Source of the DNA: Sclerurus mexicanus
Taxonomy: Eukaryota > Chordata > Aves > Passeriformes > Furnariidae
Direction: 5' to 3'
Length of the DNA stretch: 64,000 bases
NCBI GenBank assembly: GCA_013396755.1
Contig: VWZF01005933.1
Coordinates: 907,585-971,584, forward strand
The notes beneath the pieces were generated by a model. That model was not told the DNA's origin. It did no database searches and saw only the letters and a program-made list of their open reading frames with translations. This document shows positions 37,701 through 49,500 of this stretch, piece by piece (position 1 is the stretch's first letter; each line of letters opens with the position of its first letter). The position numbers were made by a program, and so were the translations under genes.

Positions 37701-38879
37701 TCAAAGAGGCTGATTTTCAGAATGAGCTTAGTATCAAATTTCTTCTGAAAACACTATTCTCAAAAGTGTCTCTCATGAGGAAAGGTGTATAAACACCCAA
37801 CCTGACCAGTGCACTAAGAATCCCATGCCTATGCTGTCTCCAGCCAAAATGCACAGAGACACAAACAATTTCTATGAGCCAAGAAAAGCCCCCAGCGGCA
37901 GAATGTGATGATGTAGACAACAGTGGATTCAGAGCCCTGGAGATTAGAAATCATTACTTAGTGACAGTGGGTTTCGTAGCAGAAGCACTTACTAAGAAAC
38001 TGTCTGGAAAAATAGGTATATCATAAACACATTTCCTTCCAATCACTGTAAAATCAGTCCATAAGTGGATGAGGAAATTTTCAGACGCAGCTCCACCGAT
38101 CAGCTTTGCTCCAGTGCTTTGCTCCTGATCTGCTACCAGATATGTAGCTTTCAGACACAAAATATTCCTGGTCAGCATGCATTTTTCTGTGAGCAGGATG
38201 ATTTATTTCTTAGTAGGATCATGTTTGCTTGCTTGGGCACTTTCTTCCATGCATCTCCCAGTCCGAATACCAGTCAAGTGGAAATTTCTTGAGACAAAAT
38301 CTTGAACATAAAAGCAGAAAGCTATTTTCAGCCAATCAGCAAATTCCCGTTTATGGTTGTATACTCTTTGCTGACTTCTAGTCTGTATTGGAACCAACCC
38401 TTTGTCTATTATGAGCAGAACATTTTATCATCATTATCTGGAGTTTGCTTTTTCTGTGTCCCAAAGGCACCTGAGCTTTCAATATCTTCTAAAGTTCAGC
38501 TGAGCTAAAAATAGTCAAAATCAACCTTGAGGCTTTATAGAAATCACTGAAAGCCTTTCTGAGGCTGCAAGTAATATTAAAAGCTGTAATCCTTGTTTAA
38601 ACTCTGATAATGAACATTACTCAGCCCCTTCCCTGAGGCCAGTTCAGAGTTTTGCATCCTGTCAGTGCTGAGTGACATACTGCCTATCTGGTCTCCTTTG
38701 TTTGTGAACGGGCTGTTTGGGTTGACGTTCAAAAGAGGAGACCTGCATGAGTAACTGTGCAGAAAAACATGAGCCTGTGCTCTCCTCAAGCTCTGTGCCA
38801 GCCAGAAATACCAGCCAAACCAGTGCCAAAACAGAGACTGCGTGGTTGTATCAGTTATGGCACCGAGCACAAATGGTGT
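34766..38879. other. Non-coding stretch
   Basis: No gene recognised; the longest frame (165 codons, minus, 36965-37462) is Cys/Ser-rich without motifs and is judged chance. Small structures: nested short hairpins at 35015-35060, an A/T-rich patch at about 35518-35572, a 14-bp perfect palindrome of GCTTAAGC type at 36134-36147, and a 13-bp inverted copy of its flank at 36551-36563. Confidence 0.55.
35015..35060. repeat. Overlapping short inverted repeats
   Basis: Three mutually exclusive perfect stems share sequence: TTACTACC with GGTAGTAA (35015-35036, 6-nt loop), CTATTGGT with ACCAATAG (35024-35043, 4-nt loop) and CCAATAG with CTATTGG (35037-35060). The block is built from repeated CTATTGG/CCAATAG and GTAGTAA elements, suggesting local duplication and inversion. 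Whether it folds or binds anything is unknown. Confidence 0.8.
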
Positions 38880-39330
38880 TTTCGGGAGGGTTTGACTTGC
38901 AGAGGCTGTGATTACCCAACTGGATATTGCATATTTTGAACTTAGCAAGGCCTTTGGCATTCCCTCCTACAGTCGCCTTGTAACCAAACTGGTGTGTTGT
39001 CTTCTGGATAAGTGGATGGTGGGTGGAAACCTGGCTGGTCGAAGGTTTCTGACCAGCTAGCAGCCCACCACTACATACTCGAGCCAGTGTTGTTTAGCAC
39101 TTTTGCCAACACCAGAACAGGGGAACGAAAAGCTGTCAGCAAGTTCACAAAACAGCACCAGTCTGGGGGAGCAATGGCCATGCTGGTGGGTCAAGCTGCT
39201 GTTCAGACAGCTGGGCTGGGCAGGCAGGAGAGAGGGTGGATGGGAACGTGATGAATGCGGCAAAGGCAAGTGCAAAGTCCTGTGGCTGGGATATGACAAA
39301 CCCTGCAGCACCACAGGGGCTGGCCAGGGT
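38880..39330 (+). mobile_element. Decayed CR1 reverse-transcriptase (ORF2) fragment
   Basis: Pieces of the CR1 ORF2 reverse-transcriptase domain are readable in family order on plus, but in changing frames: LSKAF (38941-38955, equivalent to the DFSKAF motif), LEPVLFSTF (39078-39104, equivalent to LGPVLFNIF), a block SKFTKQHQSGG (39138-39170, where intact copies have the FADD catalytic motif) and GKGKCKVLWLG (39259-39291, equivalent to KGKCKVLHLG). The catalytic aspartates are gone, since the corresponding codons read F-T-K-Q. The frame shifts at least twice between blocks, and stops occur. It is a dead fossil in the opposite orientation to the 23.2, 34.5 and 54.4 kb copies. Boundaries are approximate. 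Confidence 0.75.
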
Positions 39331-42300
39331 GTCCCTCCTGGGGGACCAGCCTGCTCCAGCAGCAGGAAAGGATTTCTGTGTCTGTGATTTCTAGGAGGGC
39401 TCAAGTCTTCCGTGCTTTGTCACGCAGCCTGGGGGCTGTGTGTCACGTAAGGAAAGGCACAAGGCTTCTGCTGAAATTCTGAGATGACCAAAGCTCAGTG
39501 TAGAGCCTCACAGGGTGTGAGCTCAACAAGTAACCTGCTAGCAGAGACTTTCATCTGAGCATATGCAAGTGGACTAATAAACATGTGTGTGCTGGCTCAC
39601 GGCACATCCAGTTAGCTGAGGATGAAAAACTCATCACTGACAGCAACCTCAAGTCCAGAACTAATCTAACATCCCATTTCTCATCTGAAAGATTCTGAGG
39701 TCACTGAAAATGTTCACTCTTTAAATTTCATGACTACTCGATTTTCTTTCCTCTCCTCTTTTAACCTCAGGATGTAACATTTACTGATAACTCCAGAGTA
39801 GCTCTTGCTTTGTGACTCCTCTTAAAATGAGGCAAGTCCTTCAATGCTGTATATCCCTCTGTTATTTACTGCTAACAATTGAAAATGTTTTTGTGATATT
39901 TCAGAGAACTCATCTTTTACAAGCTCTTCCTCTAGCTGAATAGCAATTTGTTTGGCTATACCAAATATATTAATTATACAAATATACTAGCCATACCAAA
40001 TATAGTAATTCAAAGCAGGGTTAAAATGTACTCAAATTACATTGCTCTGTTATTACTATCACTAAGGTATATTAAGAGCTGTACTTACATAAACAGTTGG
40101 ATTAGGTTTAACTACACTTGCTTTTGTGCAGAAATCAAATTCTGGTATGGAAAAATACTCTGTTTTGCATTCAGAAGAACAGAGCATTTGGCTGTAAATG
40201 AAATGCTGTTTTGTTTTGTAAGCAGAAGTTAGTAATTATCAGACTTGCCCATGGCTGTTTCATGGGAGGTAGGAATATGAATGCATTCATATTTACTGGT
40301 GCTTTATAGGCAATTACAGGTCATGTCAACACATCTAAATTAAATTTCTTTTTGAATTAATTGCTATAAATGCAGACAACTTTATACAATATTTGTAGTT
40401 AAATTGTCCAACATCAAAATATACAGACACCTTTCCCTTTAAAAGAATAAATTATTTTACAACAGACCTATTTTCATTTTCTCTTGTCACACATCTACTT
40501 TGCCTTCAATCCTCCTCCTCCACTTGTGCTTTCCTCCTCTCTGCTCCACTTTCCTTTGCAGAGCAGCAGCATCTGCAGCACTACCCACAGCTGAGCTTCC
40601 CCATCCCTGGCTCTAGGGGAGCTGGCAGCAGCTCACCTTTAAATCTCCAGCATGCAGCAATTGCGTTTGTGCTGGCGTTTTAAAGCAGGAAGCTCATGGA
40701 AAGGTTCAGGAGAGATAAAAAGCTAATGAAAAGCCACAGTAAAAATAACTCCTGCCAGCACAAGTGATCCTTGTCACCCCAGGAACGCTGAGCAAACCGG
40801 TGCCGAGGAATCTTTACCTTGCCACATCCAGAGCTGCCATAAACCCCCTCAAAGAAGTGAAGGTCTCTGCTCGTTGTTTATAACTAACACCTGTGCTCCC
40901 CTAAGGATTCTCACGACAAGCAACAGCCTCCCTGCCCTAAGAAGAAAGCCCATCCCTGCCCAGGATGCTCGATGTGGTGTGCATTTGAGATGGGAAATAC
41001 CTACAGGGCAGACTGGGGATGAACGTGGGGAAGAGGAGTGCACACCAGTAGCCCATTCCCCAGCCTGCTCAGGGTTATCCAGACTTGTGCAAAGGTCTGA
41101 GAGAGGGCTGCTGGGAGAATTTTTGAAAATCTGGTTTTATGGTCATTGTCAGGGTTTTTCCTTTTTTTTCTCCACTACGAAGAACAGCTCAGGAGAAAGC
41201 AGAAAAGAATTTGATTGAAACTCTGTCAAAGAAGGGGTAGCAGATGATGCTGTCAGCCAAGAGGAAGCAGGGGGACACACTTTTCAAGTGTTGAGGGATG
41301 AGAAAGGAAATAGGATGTAAAGGGTCCTTAGGACATCGTGGCCCCAAATCTGGCCCCAGTAGGACAGCACACCCCACCTATGGGGGGGATGCAGGACAGC
41401 TCCCCGCTCTGGGAGGAGAGATTTCTTTCCTGCAAAAATGAGGGGATACTTTCCCCTCCTGGAAAAAGAAGTGGGAGACTGCCTGCCTGTTCTCAGGAAA
41501 CTGAGCTGCATTTCTTTCCTCCGGCCAAGTAAATAAGGAAAATAAGATTCACGCATAACTGGTGCAGTCCTTGATATCCACTAAAGGCTTTAGGGAATTC
41601 ATTTGAGCATTATCATGCATCCTGTTATCACACTAAATCTCAACAACTCCAAAGAAGTCAATATTCAGTTAATATTTATTGCATCTGCATCTTTGCTAAG
41701 GAAGTGCAGATGAGGTCTCCTCTGCAGATCTTGCTACCTGCTAAAGATTCACTGAGTCCTCTATGCGAGAAAATACAGCAACGATATCCAGAGAGGTTTT
41801 TATTTTAATAATATTTTTTTTTCTCCCTGTCTTTCATTCTTTCTGCTGATTTTCAACTCTTCCTCTCAGGTCAGGACCTCAGTGAAAGCACAGAGCTAGA
41901 CTGTCCTGTAATTCTTTTTGCCAGCTCCAAAGTTAAGCAAGCTTCAGAGAATCAAAATGAAAAACATGAAAGAGGAAAGGGAAGGGAAAAATACCCCCCA
42001 ACCTACTTGGATTCCTTTTATTTCACATTTAATGACAGAAAGGGAAAGAAGGGGGCACACAGGAGCTCCTGATGAAAAATCCACAAGTTTTGAAAAAGAA
42101 AATAAAAACGTGGCTCATTTTGAAACACTTCTGAAGGGAAATTGTTGACTGCTGCTACAGAAACATGCCTGCACTCTTGTGCCTTGGAGGTGTGCAGGGT
42201 GTGCTGACCCCAGCTGCATGGAACCAGGGAAACTGGGTCTGCCAGGGACTGCTGGGGTCCCCTGCCCTCTGAAGTGGCAGCGCCACAAAACCACACCTAT

Positions 42301-42782
42301 GCTTCCAAAATACAAAGAAAGAAATCCTGGAAGAACAAGCCTATGGAATATATGCCTGGTGTCTGGCACTTTCACAGCCAGAGAAGCAGCAATTTTCACT
42401 CGGACACTGAACCTGCAGGGCTTTTACTGGCAGTGGGGCAGGAGTTGGGGTGAGGAGCTGGTGAAATACAAGCGGTTTGGTGCACCCAGTGTCACCCAGG
42501 GTCTGCATTCTTATGCTCCTTGCACTGCAAAGACCTCCACACTCCCTTTACTCACCCCCTCCTACCAGCAGAAAATTTGAGGTCCAGGGCCCTCTGCAGC
42601 ATCATGCAACCAGCAGTGCAGCCTTTGGGAGGAAAAGTAGGTAGGGAATAAATCTGGCCCTTGTTAAAAAGACAAGCTGACAGCAAAATAGCCTCACCTG
42701 CTGTAAGGAAACTCCAAATGATGATCATCTGACTACTCTGAGGTCAAGCTTGAGGGGAAGGTGTCTGGCTGGAAGGCTGTGC
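39331..42782. other. Non-coding stretch
   Basis: No gene recognised. It holds a 36-bp imperfect tandem duplication at about 39954-40014 and two strong polypyrimidine-acceptor sites with short following frames (about 39773 and 40562), listed as findings. Frames of up to 133 codons (42179-42580) have no recognisable features. Confidence 0.55.
39954..40014. repeat. Imperfect tandem duplication
   Basis: The block beginning GGCTATACCAAATATATTAA (39954) recurs 36 bp later as GCCATACCAAATATAGTAA (39990). It is an AT-rich local duplication of about one and a half units. Confidence 0.75.
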
Positions 42783-42865
42783 TAACATTTACATTCAGAA
42801 AGAGGTTCCTGACGGTAAAGGCAAGGAAACCACTCCTTGTCTTCCAGCAGGGAAGGGCTGGAAAG
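42783..42865 (+). mobile_element. Probable CR1 ORF2 C-terminal scrap
   Basis: The plus strand reads TFTFRKRFLTVKA (about 42786-42824), similar to the FRLDIRKNFFTVRV motif near the C-terminus of CR1 ORF2. The following nucleotides (CCACTCCTTGTCTTCCAGCAGGGAAGG) resemble the next conserved block around the LPREVV motif, after substitutions and small indels. Only about 80 bp are alignable by eye, so this is an old fragment. Chance similarity is not excluded. Confidence 0.45.
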
Positions 42866-43371
42866 TACCTTTAAAGCCAGAAGGATGCGTGGACTAGAGA
42901 AGTGCTACTGAAGATGAGAACCATTTTAGGTGTCTGCAGACAATCAATGAATTCCCTGATTTTAAATAGAGGAGAAAAAGGAAGGAGGAGGGAAGTAGCT
43001 CTGGGTGAATGCAATACAGGGAAAATTGGGTCTTCCTCACTGCAGAGCAGACCACAGCTGGCTGAATAAGCACACATGACCCTGGCTCGAGAGCTGGCAG
43101 CAACCCTGAACATATGGCTTTTGCCACTGGGCAGGCAATTGCCTTTGCGAATGTGAATCTGTCTCGGCCAAGAGGATGACTTTTGGCAATCAAAAGGCAT
43201 AACAAATAGACTCAAAATGAAAGAAAAAGTGATAGATGGAAAAGAGTTACGTGACAAAAACATTTGTGCCACGATGTGGGAGGCTGCATCACTCCCGGCA
43301 AAGCCAGGACCAAGCTATGTAGGATAACTACAATATCAGTAAATGACACAGGACGATTTTTCCCCTAATTT

Positions 43372-43520
43372 TTCATAGAAGCAGGAAAGGGCCCCCACAG
43401 ATTTCCAGCCCAGCCCTGTAGCAGTGTTGAACACCCTGGGTTAAAAGATTTCCACCCTGGGGAAAAGGTTGTTCCTTAAAGCTAATAAAAGTCTCCCTTT
43501 CTTCAGCTTGTGTCTGCTCA
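43372..43520 (-). mobile_element. Probable degraded CR1 3' end
   Basis: TCATAGAAGCAGGAAAGGGCC at 43373 resembles the inverted CR1 tail. Further on, GGGGAAAAGGTTGTTCCTTAAAG and CTTCAGCTTGTGTCTGCTC (43460-43519) resemble the complement of the end of CR1 ORF2. Divergence is high and the subfamily is not assignable. It lies 500 bp from the plus-oriented scrap at 42783-42865, so the two are separate insertions if both are real. Confidence 0.5.
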
Positions 43521-46500
43521 AGAATATTAGGTCAAAATGCTCAGATTTTCCAAAATGCCAGTATTTCTCTCAATGAGTAGGCAAATGTAGGGTACCTAAC
43601 AAATCAATCTCCAGAGGACAATTGCTTTTCTTTGAAATCCTGATGCAGGACAGGCTAAGAAGGACTGAGTGTGGGACATGAGACAAAGGTCTGGAGGTTA
43701 CAACAGAAGAAAGATTAATAAAATGGTAAGTTATGATTCAGAGCATGACTATCCTAAGGAAGCTCTAAAAATGATACTGAGGAAAGGTATTCAGAAATAC
43801 TAAGTAGCCTGAAGAGTCTGGTCTTCCTCACAGCCCCCTTTAGCCAGACAAGGAGCATACAGAAATATTTTATTCATAGAACTAAATCACCTCTCTGTAT
43901 TATTCCATAACTATCTTCATATCACTGGGGAAACATGAAACATAATGCGTTAGAGAAAAACAAGTTTAAAACTTCAAATGCATCAGCTAAAAAAATGGAC
44001 TTCCATCATAAATTTTAAATGAAAACCTGTAGTTGAGTGAACATCCATCTTTTCTCATGACAATCACTTTTCCATAACTAGAGTAGATACTTCATAGTAA
44101 TAAAGATAAGTTGTTGTTCTTAAAAATTGTGTTTGCTCAGATTTAGAGAGTAAAATCAATTTCCAAAGTCAGAGCAAGCATGCTGCTCTTCAATCCACAA
44201 GTTCACCTGTGGAATAAAACCAGAAAGATTAATAAAAGAGAAATGTGTTCCCAGTGAGCCCTCACAGGGTCCCCCAGTTGCTGCTGCTCTTGTCTCCACT
44301 GAAAGAGTCTCACTCTTCTCCCTGTCCTCAAACCCAACAACTGCAGCTTGTTTATCAACACGCACCATAGTACAGCAGCTCTCACCTGCTTCAGATGAGG
44401 GCAGGGTGAAAAAAAGGCACAGCTAAGTGAGAGACAAAGGTTTCTAGAGAAAAGATTTTGACAAGAGTGCTGCAACTAACACCTGGGCATTCGTTAAAAG
44501 AGAGAGATTTGCTAACTGCAGAGAGAAGGTCTTCAAGTTGTATTTTACTCCATAAATGACCCAATGTCCTGAGAGTTTTGCTGTGCCCAAGAGCAGCCAG
44601 CTCGCTGTGCTGGCACAGCCGGTGATGCTCTTGGTCACTGGCAGCTATTGATGCTTTTCTGACCAAATAACTTGTTGCCACAGAACCCTGTCAGGTTCTG
44701 TGCTGATACGACCTCCTCCAGGTCCCTACCAAACAAGCTCTGAGAGGCATCAGATGGGCAGGGACTCCATGCATGGCAGCAGGGGACATGGGCTACCACA
44801 GGCTGCTCCTCTCTGGTGCAGATCCCATAACAGGTCTCCTCCTGGCAGACTGAAATAGCAGCCAAGTACCTGCTATGGGTTACCCCTCTCTGGGGATCTG
44901 CTCCGTGCCCTCACCTTCAGCTTGTATGGGGTCAACACCCGATCTGAGAGTAAGAAGCTGCCCAGCTCTACTGCTGCCCCATCCTCTCCAACGTTCCCCT
45001 CTCGCTGCTTTTTCCTCTTCATATCTTGGCAGGGCTCCTGCATGCTAATCAGACAGCACTTACCTAGCCAGCCACTGCCTCGGTATTCATTCAGATTTTA
45101 GATATCACACGCAGCACGTCTGGCTGATTGCTGCATGGCTGACTTGCCAGATATATGAGATCTGGGGGTTGGGGAAAATGAGCATACCATACGGCCCTGG
45201 GGTGAGAAAGCACTGCCTCTGAAAGACAGTCCGGATTGATTTCGTTCCTTTGTTAACCTTTAGATCGAAAGAGAAAGTAAGCAGGTATTTTAGATTCTAA
45301 TTTCTGTCATAGGAAAGTAATAAAAAAAAATAATAATAGCAAAATAAGTGCTTTCAGGCAGAAGAAAGTGAATAGGAACATTTCTGAAACTGTGTTAGAT
45401 AAGAGCGAAAAAAGTGGATTTTATGATCTTCAAATGTCACTGTAGTGGGCTGAGTGTAAGTGATAAAATGGTTTCATGCCTCTTCTGGCAAAATAGAAGC
45501 TAGAAACATGTATAAACAAAATTATTCCCAGTTTCCTAATAACAGGCAAATGTGTTTTATATAAATAAGTTAAATGGTGACAATCTTGATGGATTTCAGA
45601 AAGTTCCCTGTCTTCCTTTGAACTATTAAATAAATGCAGCTTGGTCCCTCTGGAGCTCTAATGAAAATCCCATCAAAATCCAATTTACAGAATGCTGAGA
45701 CATAGTGCAAGTTAGGCGTGTTAAATTAATTTATTTGCCTTAAACAATTATTGAGACTGGATTTGTCAGTCACATTTGGATGTGAAAGTCTGCCGTGCTT
45801 CGGCAGTAAGATGCTCCCGCTCTCACAGCACTTCAGACTAGCAGGAGTCATTTCTTTGGTAACCTCCCCATATGCCCCTGGATGAGCTGAAGACACCACC
45901 CCACGTCTCTGCAGCCAGGCTGTGAGACGCTCACCCTGCAGTGAACCTTCCACCACTTGCTGCTGGGACAGCTGAGGAGGACGTTTCTTCCAGCTCTCCC
46001 CAGCTTCTCTCCCAGAGAAGGAAGCTCCGGACTGGGATTGATAGTGTGTTTAAAACCAGCTGTGGTATGTGGGACCCCAAGCCAGGGGACCGGTGCAGTA
46101 ATAGCTGCAACTAGATACTACATAAAGTGATTTATACCTGTTGTTACTTAGTACTTTTTGCCCCAAAAGGGTTGCACAGAATTTACAATCTGTGGCTGAG
46201 ATACAGTACATAAAATGCAGTGCTCCATCCATCACTGATGCAGAAGTGGTTCAGGTATGAAACATGATCGTAGTTTAACTGCAACAATGCATCAGAGCTA
46301 AAGACAAGAAGGTATTAAATCCTGTTATTGATATTTGGGTAGGCAGAATGTCATCAGAAGGAAACTTTTCCATTTTCTCCTGTTCTCAAAAGGCAAATAA
46401 ACTACTGAGAGTGGCATAAGCATACAGAAGCTCAACTAAAACTTTAACCTGAGAATTTAAACCTTTAAAAATCAAGTAGACTCATGCTGAAAGCTGTAAC

Positions 46501-49500
46501 TCACGGTAACTGGGATGATCTGCTCTTGTACATACATATACCTTTGTAAATGTATTTGAATCTAGAACATGATTTTGACAGCCAGGTGAGTGCAGTCTGT
46601 TCCGAGGAGGTGTGGAAGTAATTGCAAATTTTAACTAAAAGCACAGATAGCAGTCATAGAGATCCCAAATCTCTTTGAGATATGGAGACAAATTCCTAAG
46701 AAATAGAGGTTTCAGGCTGGATTGACATGCCAGTCAATCACCTTCCTGACCAAAAGAGGAAAAATATCAGTTCTCATTGAAGTTTGCTTTCTTTATCATT
46801 ACAGGCACTTGCAGATTTAGGATCATGAATGTATCTACAGTACAGAAGATATGCCTCTAGCAATTATCTTACACTGTGCTGCAGTGCCACACACAATTAG
46901 GACTGCTCCTTCAACACATCAGACAGGTGTACTTCTTGCCTGGAATTATTTCTCATCTGACAGCACTGTGAAGGAAATTGGAAAAGACAAACGGAGAAAG
47001 CAGCTAAAGCAAATGGGGGCATTCAGAGTGCCTGGGAAAGTGGAGAACCTGAAGGGGAAACGTGTAAGGTGAAGGAGGAGAAAGATCCCTAATCCAAGAC
47101 CCAAAAAAACTCAGACTGGGTTCTCCCAAATGCCACTGAGGGCAAGGAGAGGATATGTAACTGCAGCAGAGGTAGATGTTCAGCAATGTTGCTATGGGCC
47201 ACCCAGCATCTTCCCCAAGGGGAGAGGGAACGGGGATGGAGGGGCAGCCACTTAGGGTGGGGACAACCTCCTGCAAACAGCTTTGTGCTTACACTCAGCT
47301 CGGTCTCCCTGCACATCAGGCTCCCTGGGTTTCTGCTATCTCCGCATTCCTCTTCTTAAAAACCACTTCCCTGCTCGCCTCGCTGGGCTGTTTGCACTTT
47401 TGGGAATCCACATCAGCAGTATTTGGTGCTTGTGTGGCATTTTTCAGAGGCAAAGCTTGAAAAATAATCGGGCGCCCTGTCAGTCTCAGCAGTGTCGCTG
47501 CGGGAACTGCCAAGGCAAACAAGGGCTGTGGAGGGTTAGGGGAAGAAACCTCTCTTCCCGGAGATCAGAGGAATGGGACTGAGTATGCCAATGAGGAAGG
47601 ACTGATGTCTGATGTCACAATTGCATGTCACTGTACGGTTATCAGTGTTTTGCAGACTTCTGTTGGTATCAACAAACTTTTGATCAGGTTTATAAAGCTT
47701 CTTTTTCCAAATGAAAGAAATACAGATCAAAAGCAAAACCTCTCTGAATTTTGATTGCATGGGCTATTCTGCAGCCAGATCCCACGGCTGCTCTAGCTGG
47801 TGTTCCCCTTCTCCACTTTGATACATCCAGAAGGTTGTGAATCTTTCCCAGCTCACTCACATAACCAGGAATGGCATCCTGACTGCGTGTGCAAAGATCT
47901 TTGATTTAAAAGACCAATTCAAGTGATCTTTGACCCAGCCAGAGTTTGCCATTTTCAGATAAGAAATAAGAGAAATGTTCAGCTGCCTATGAGATGCCTC
48001 TCTTCCTCCCTTCAAACATCTTAAATACCAGCAATGCAAAGGAACATGGATAGTTGCACTCTCTCCTGTGTTTAGGAGAAACCCTAGATTTCCATGATCT
48101 GCTACATGCTGCCTCATAAAAGAAAAAATAAAATAAACCAAACCAAAAGCATACTCCTTCAGTCTTATGGCCTCTCTCCCATTCAAACATGGGCAAGTGA
48201 TTTGGTTATTTGGGCCAGGAGGTTTGGTGAAAAGATGCTTACTGCAGTCCAAAGGAAAGCCTTTAGGTTAATGCTATATTTAAACTCCTTAAATATAAAT
48301 AACAAAAGCATCTTTAGAAGCTGCAGGCCAGGTCAGGAGCAAAGTCTCACAGGACTAAATCTGACCTACGTCCTGTCCAACAAAGATTTCTGTGTTCTGC
48401 TCCCTCTGATAATCCAGGATTCAGTTGCTTTTATGTTCTGGGTATGTTTTATAGTATGTTATGCCCATGAGAGCCTTAAACATGACTTTGAGAACCCACG
48501 CCTTGAGCTAATCATTCTTCCATTTAAACCAGCAAGAGAGGAGACTGGCACAGTGATGGGGAACTGTCAAAACGTGGACAGAGTCACAGGATAATATGTA
48601 TTGACAGGGCCAAACCCCTTGTCCCTTACAGACAGATTTTAAGTGGAACCAAACCACAGCCAGTTTAAACGCTTGTATTTGAGCACGGCTCCAGGCAGCC
48701 TAACCACAGCCAGAGGAAACAAGAGGGATAAAGAGTGATTGTCAGCTTCAAATCAAATATCCCAGGACTGGTCTGCGTGGCTCCTCCGTGAGCATCTTTG
48801 GCGAGGCCACGAACACAGACGTTCCTTCAAGAATGGTGATTATCTCCGGAATTTCTCTGCTGAGCAAATGACTCACTGAGTTTTTCACCCTCAACGTTGA
48901 ACCAAAATCTAATAAGAAAAGTTTAGAGTGGGGAAAAATTTCATTTCACTGCAGAGAAGGACTTCTGGTTGCAGAGAAAATGAATGCAATGGTCTGTTTA
49001 ACTTGTCCGATCTGTGGAGATGCCATTCGTCAATAGATAATGCAATTTATTCCCCAGACATTTGCCAGTGACTCTCAAAAGCATTGATAACAAGGTCTGT
49101 ACTGGCAGGCTCTAATTGTGTTTAAAGTTTGCCTGCTTAGTAGAAGAGTTTAGAACAAAAAGAGTTTGTCTCATATTTCTGATTCGAGAACACTACCAAT
49201 AAAAGAGTGAAATCAGTGGTGTTGGACCTAAAAGGGACACAAAGACAGTTTGCTTCTCATTTCTTACATTTTTTTATCCTCTAACAGTTGTATTAATACA
49301 TTTCCATGAGGATTTTATCTTCTCTATGCACCCTGAAAAAAACCCTGGATTTTATTGGGGAAACAAAGGAAATGGAGGATGTAGAATCTTGGTGTCCAAT
49401 TGAGATTCCAGCTAAAAACATTTATTAGATAAAAGTACAATCCTGTACTTTAGCAAATGTCTTCATTTTATTGTAGGAAATATTTTGATCCATTGCAATA

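Noticed and set aside
47857..48594. Opposing frames of 131 (minus) and 166 (plus) codons
   Set aside because: Neither has a recognisable motif; overlap of two open strands suggests stop-poor composition rather than a gene.
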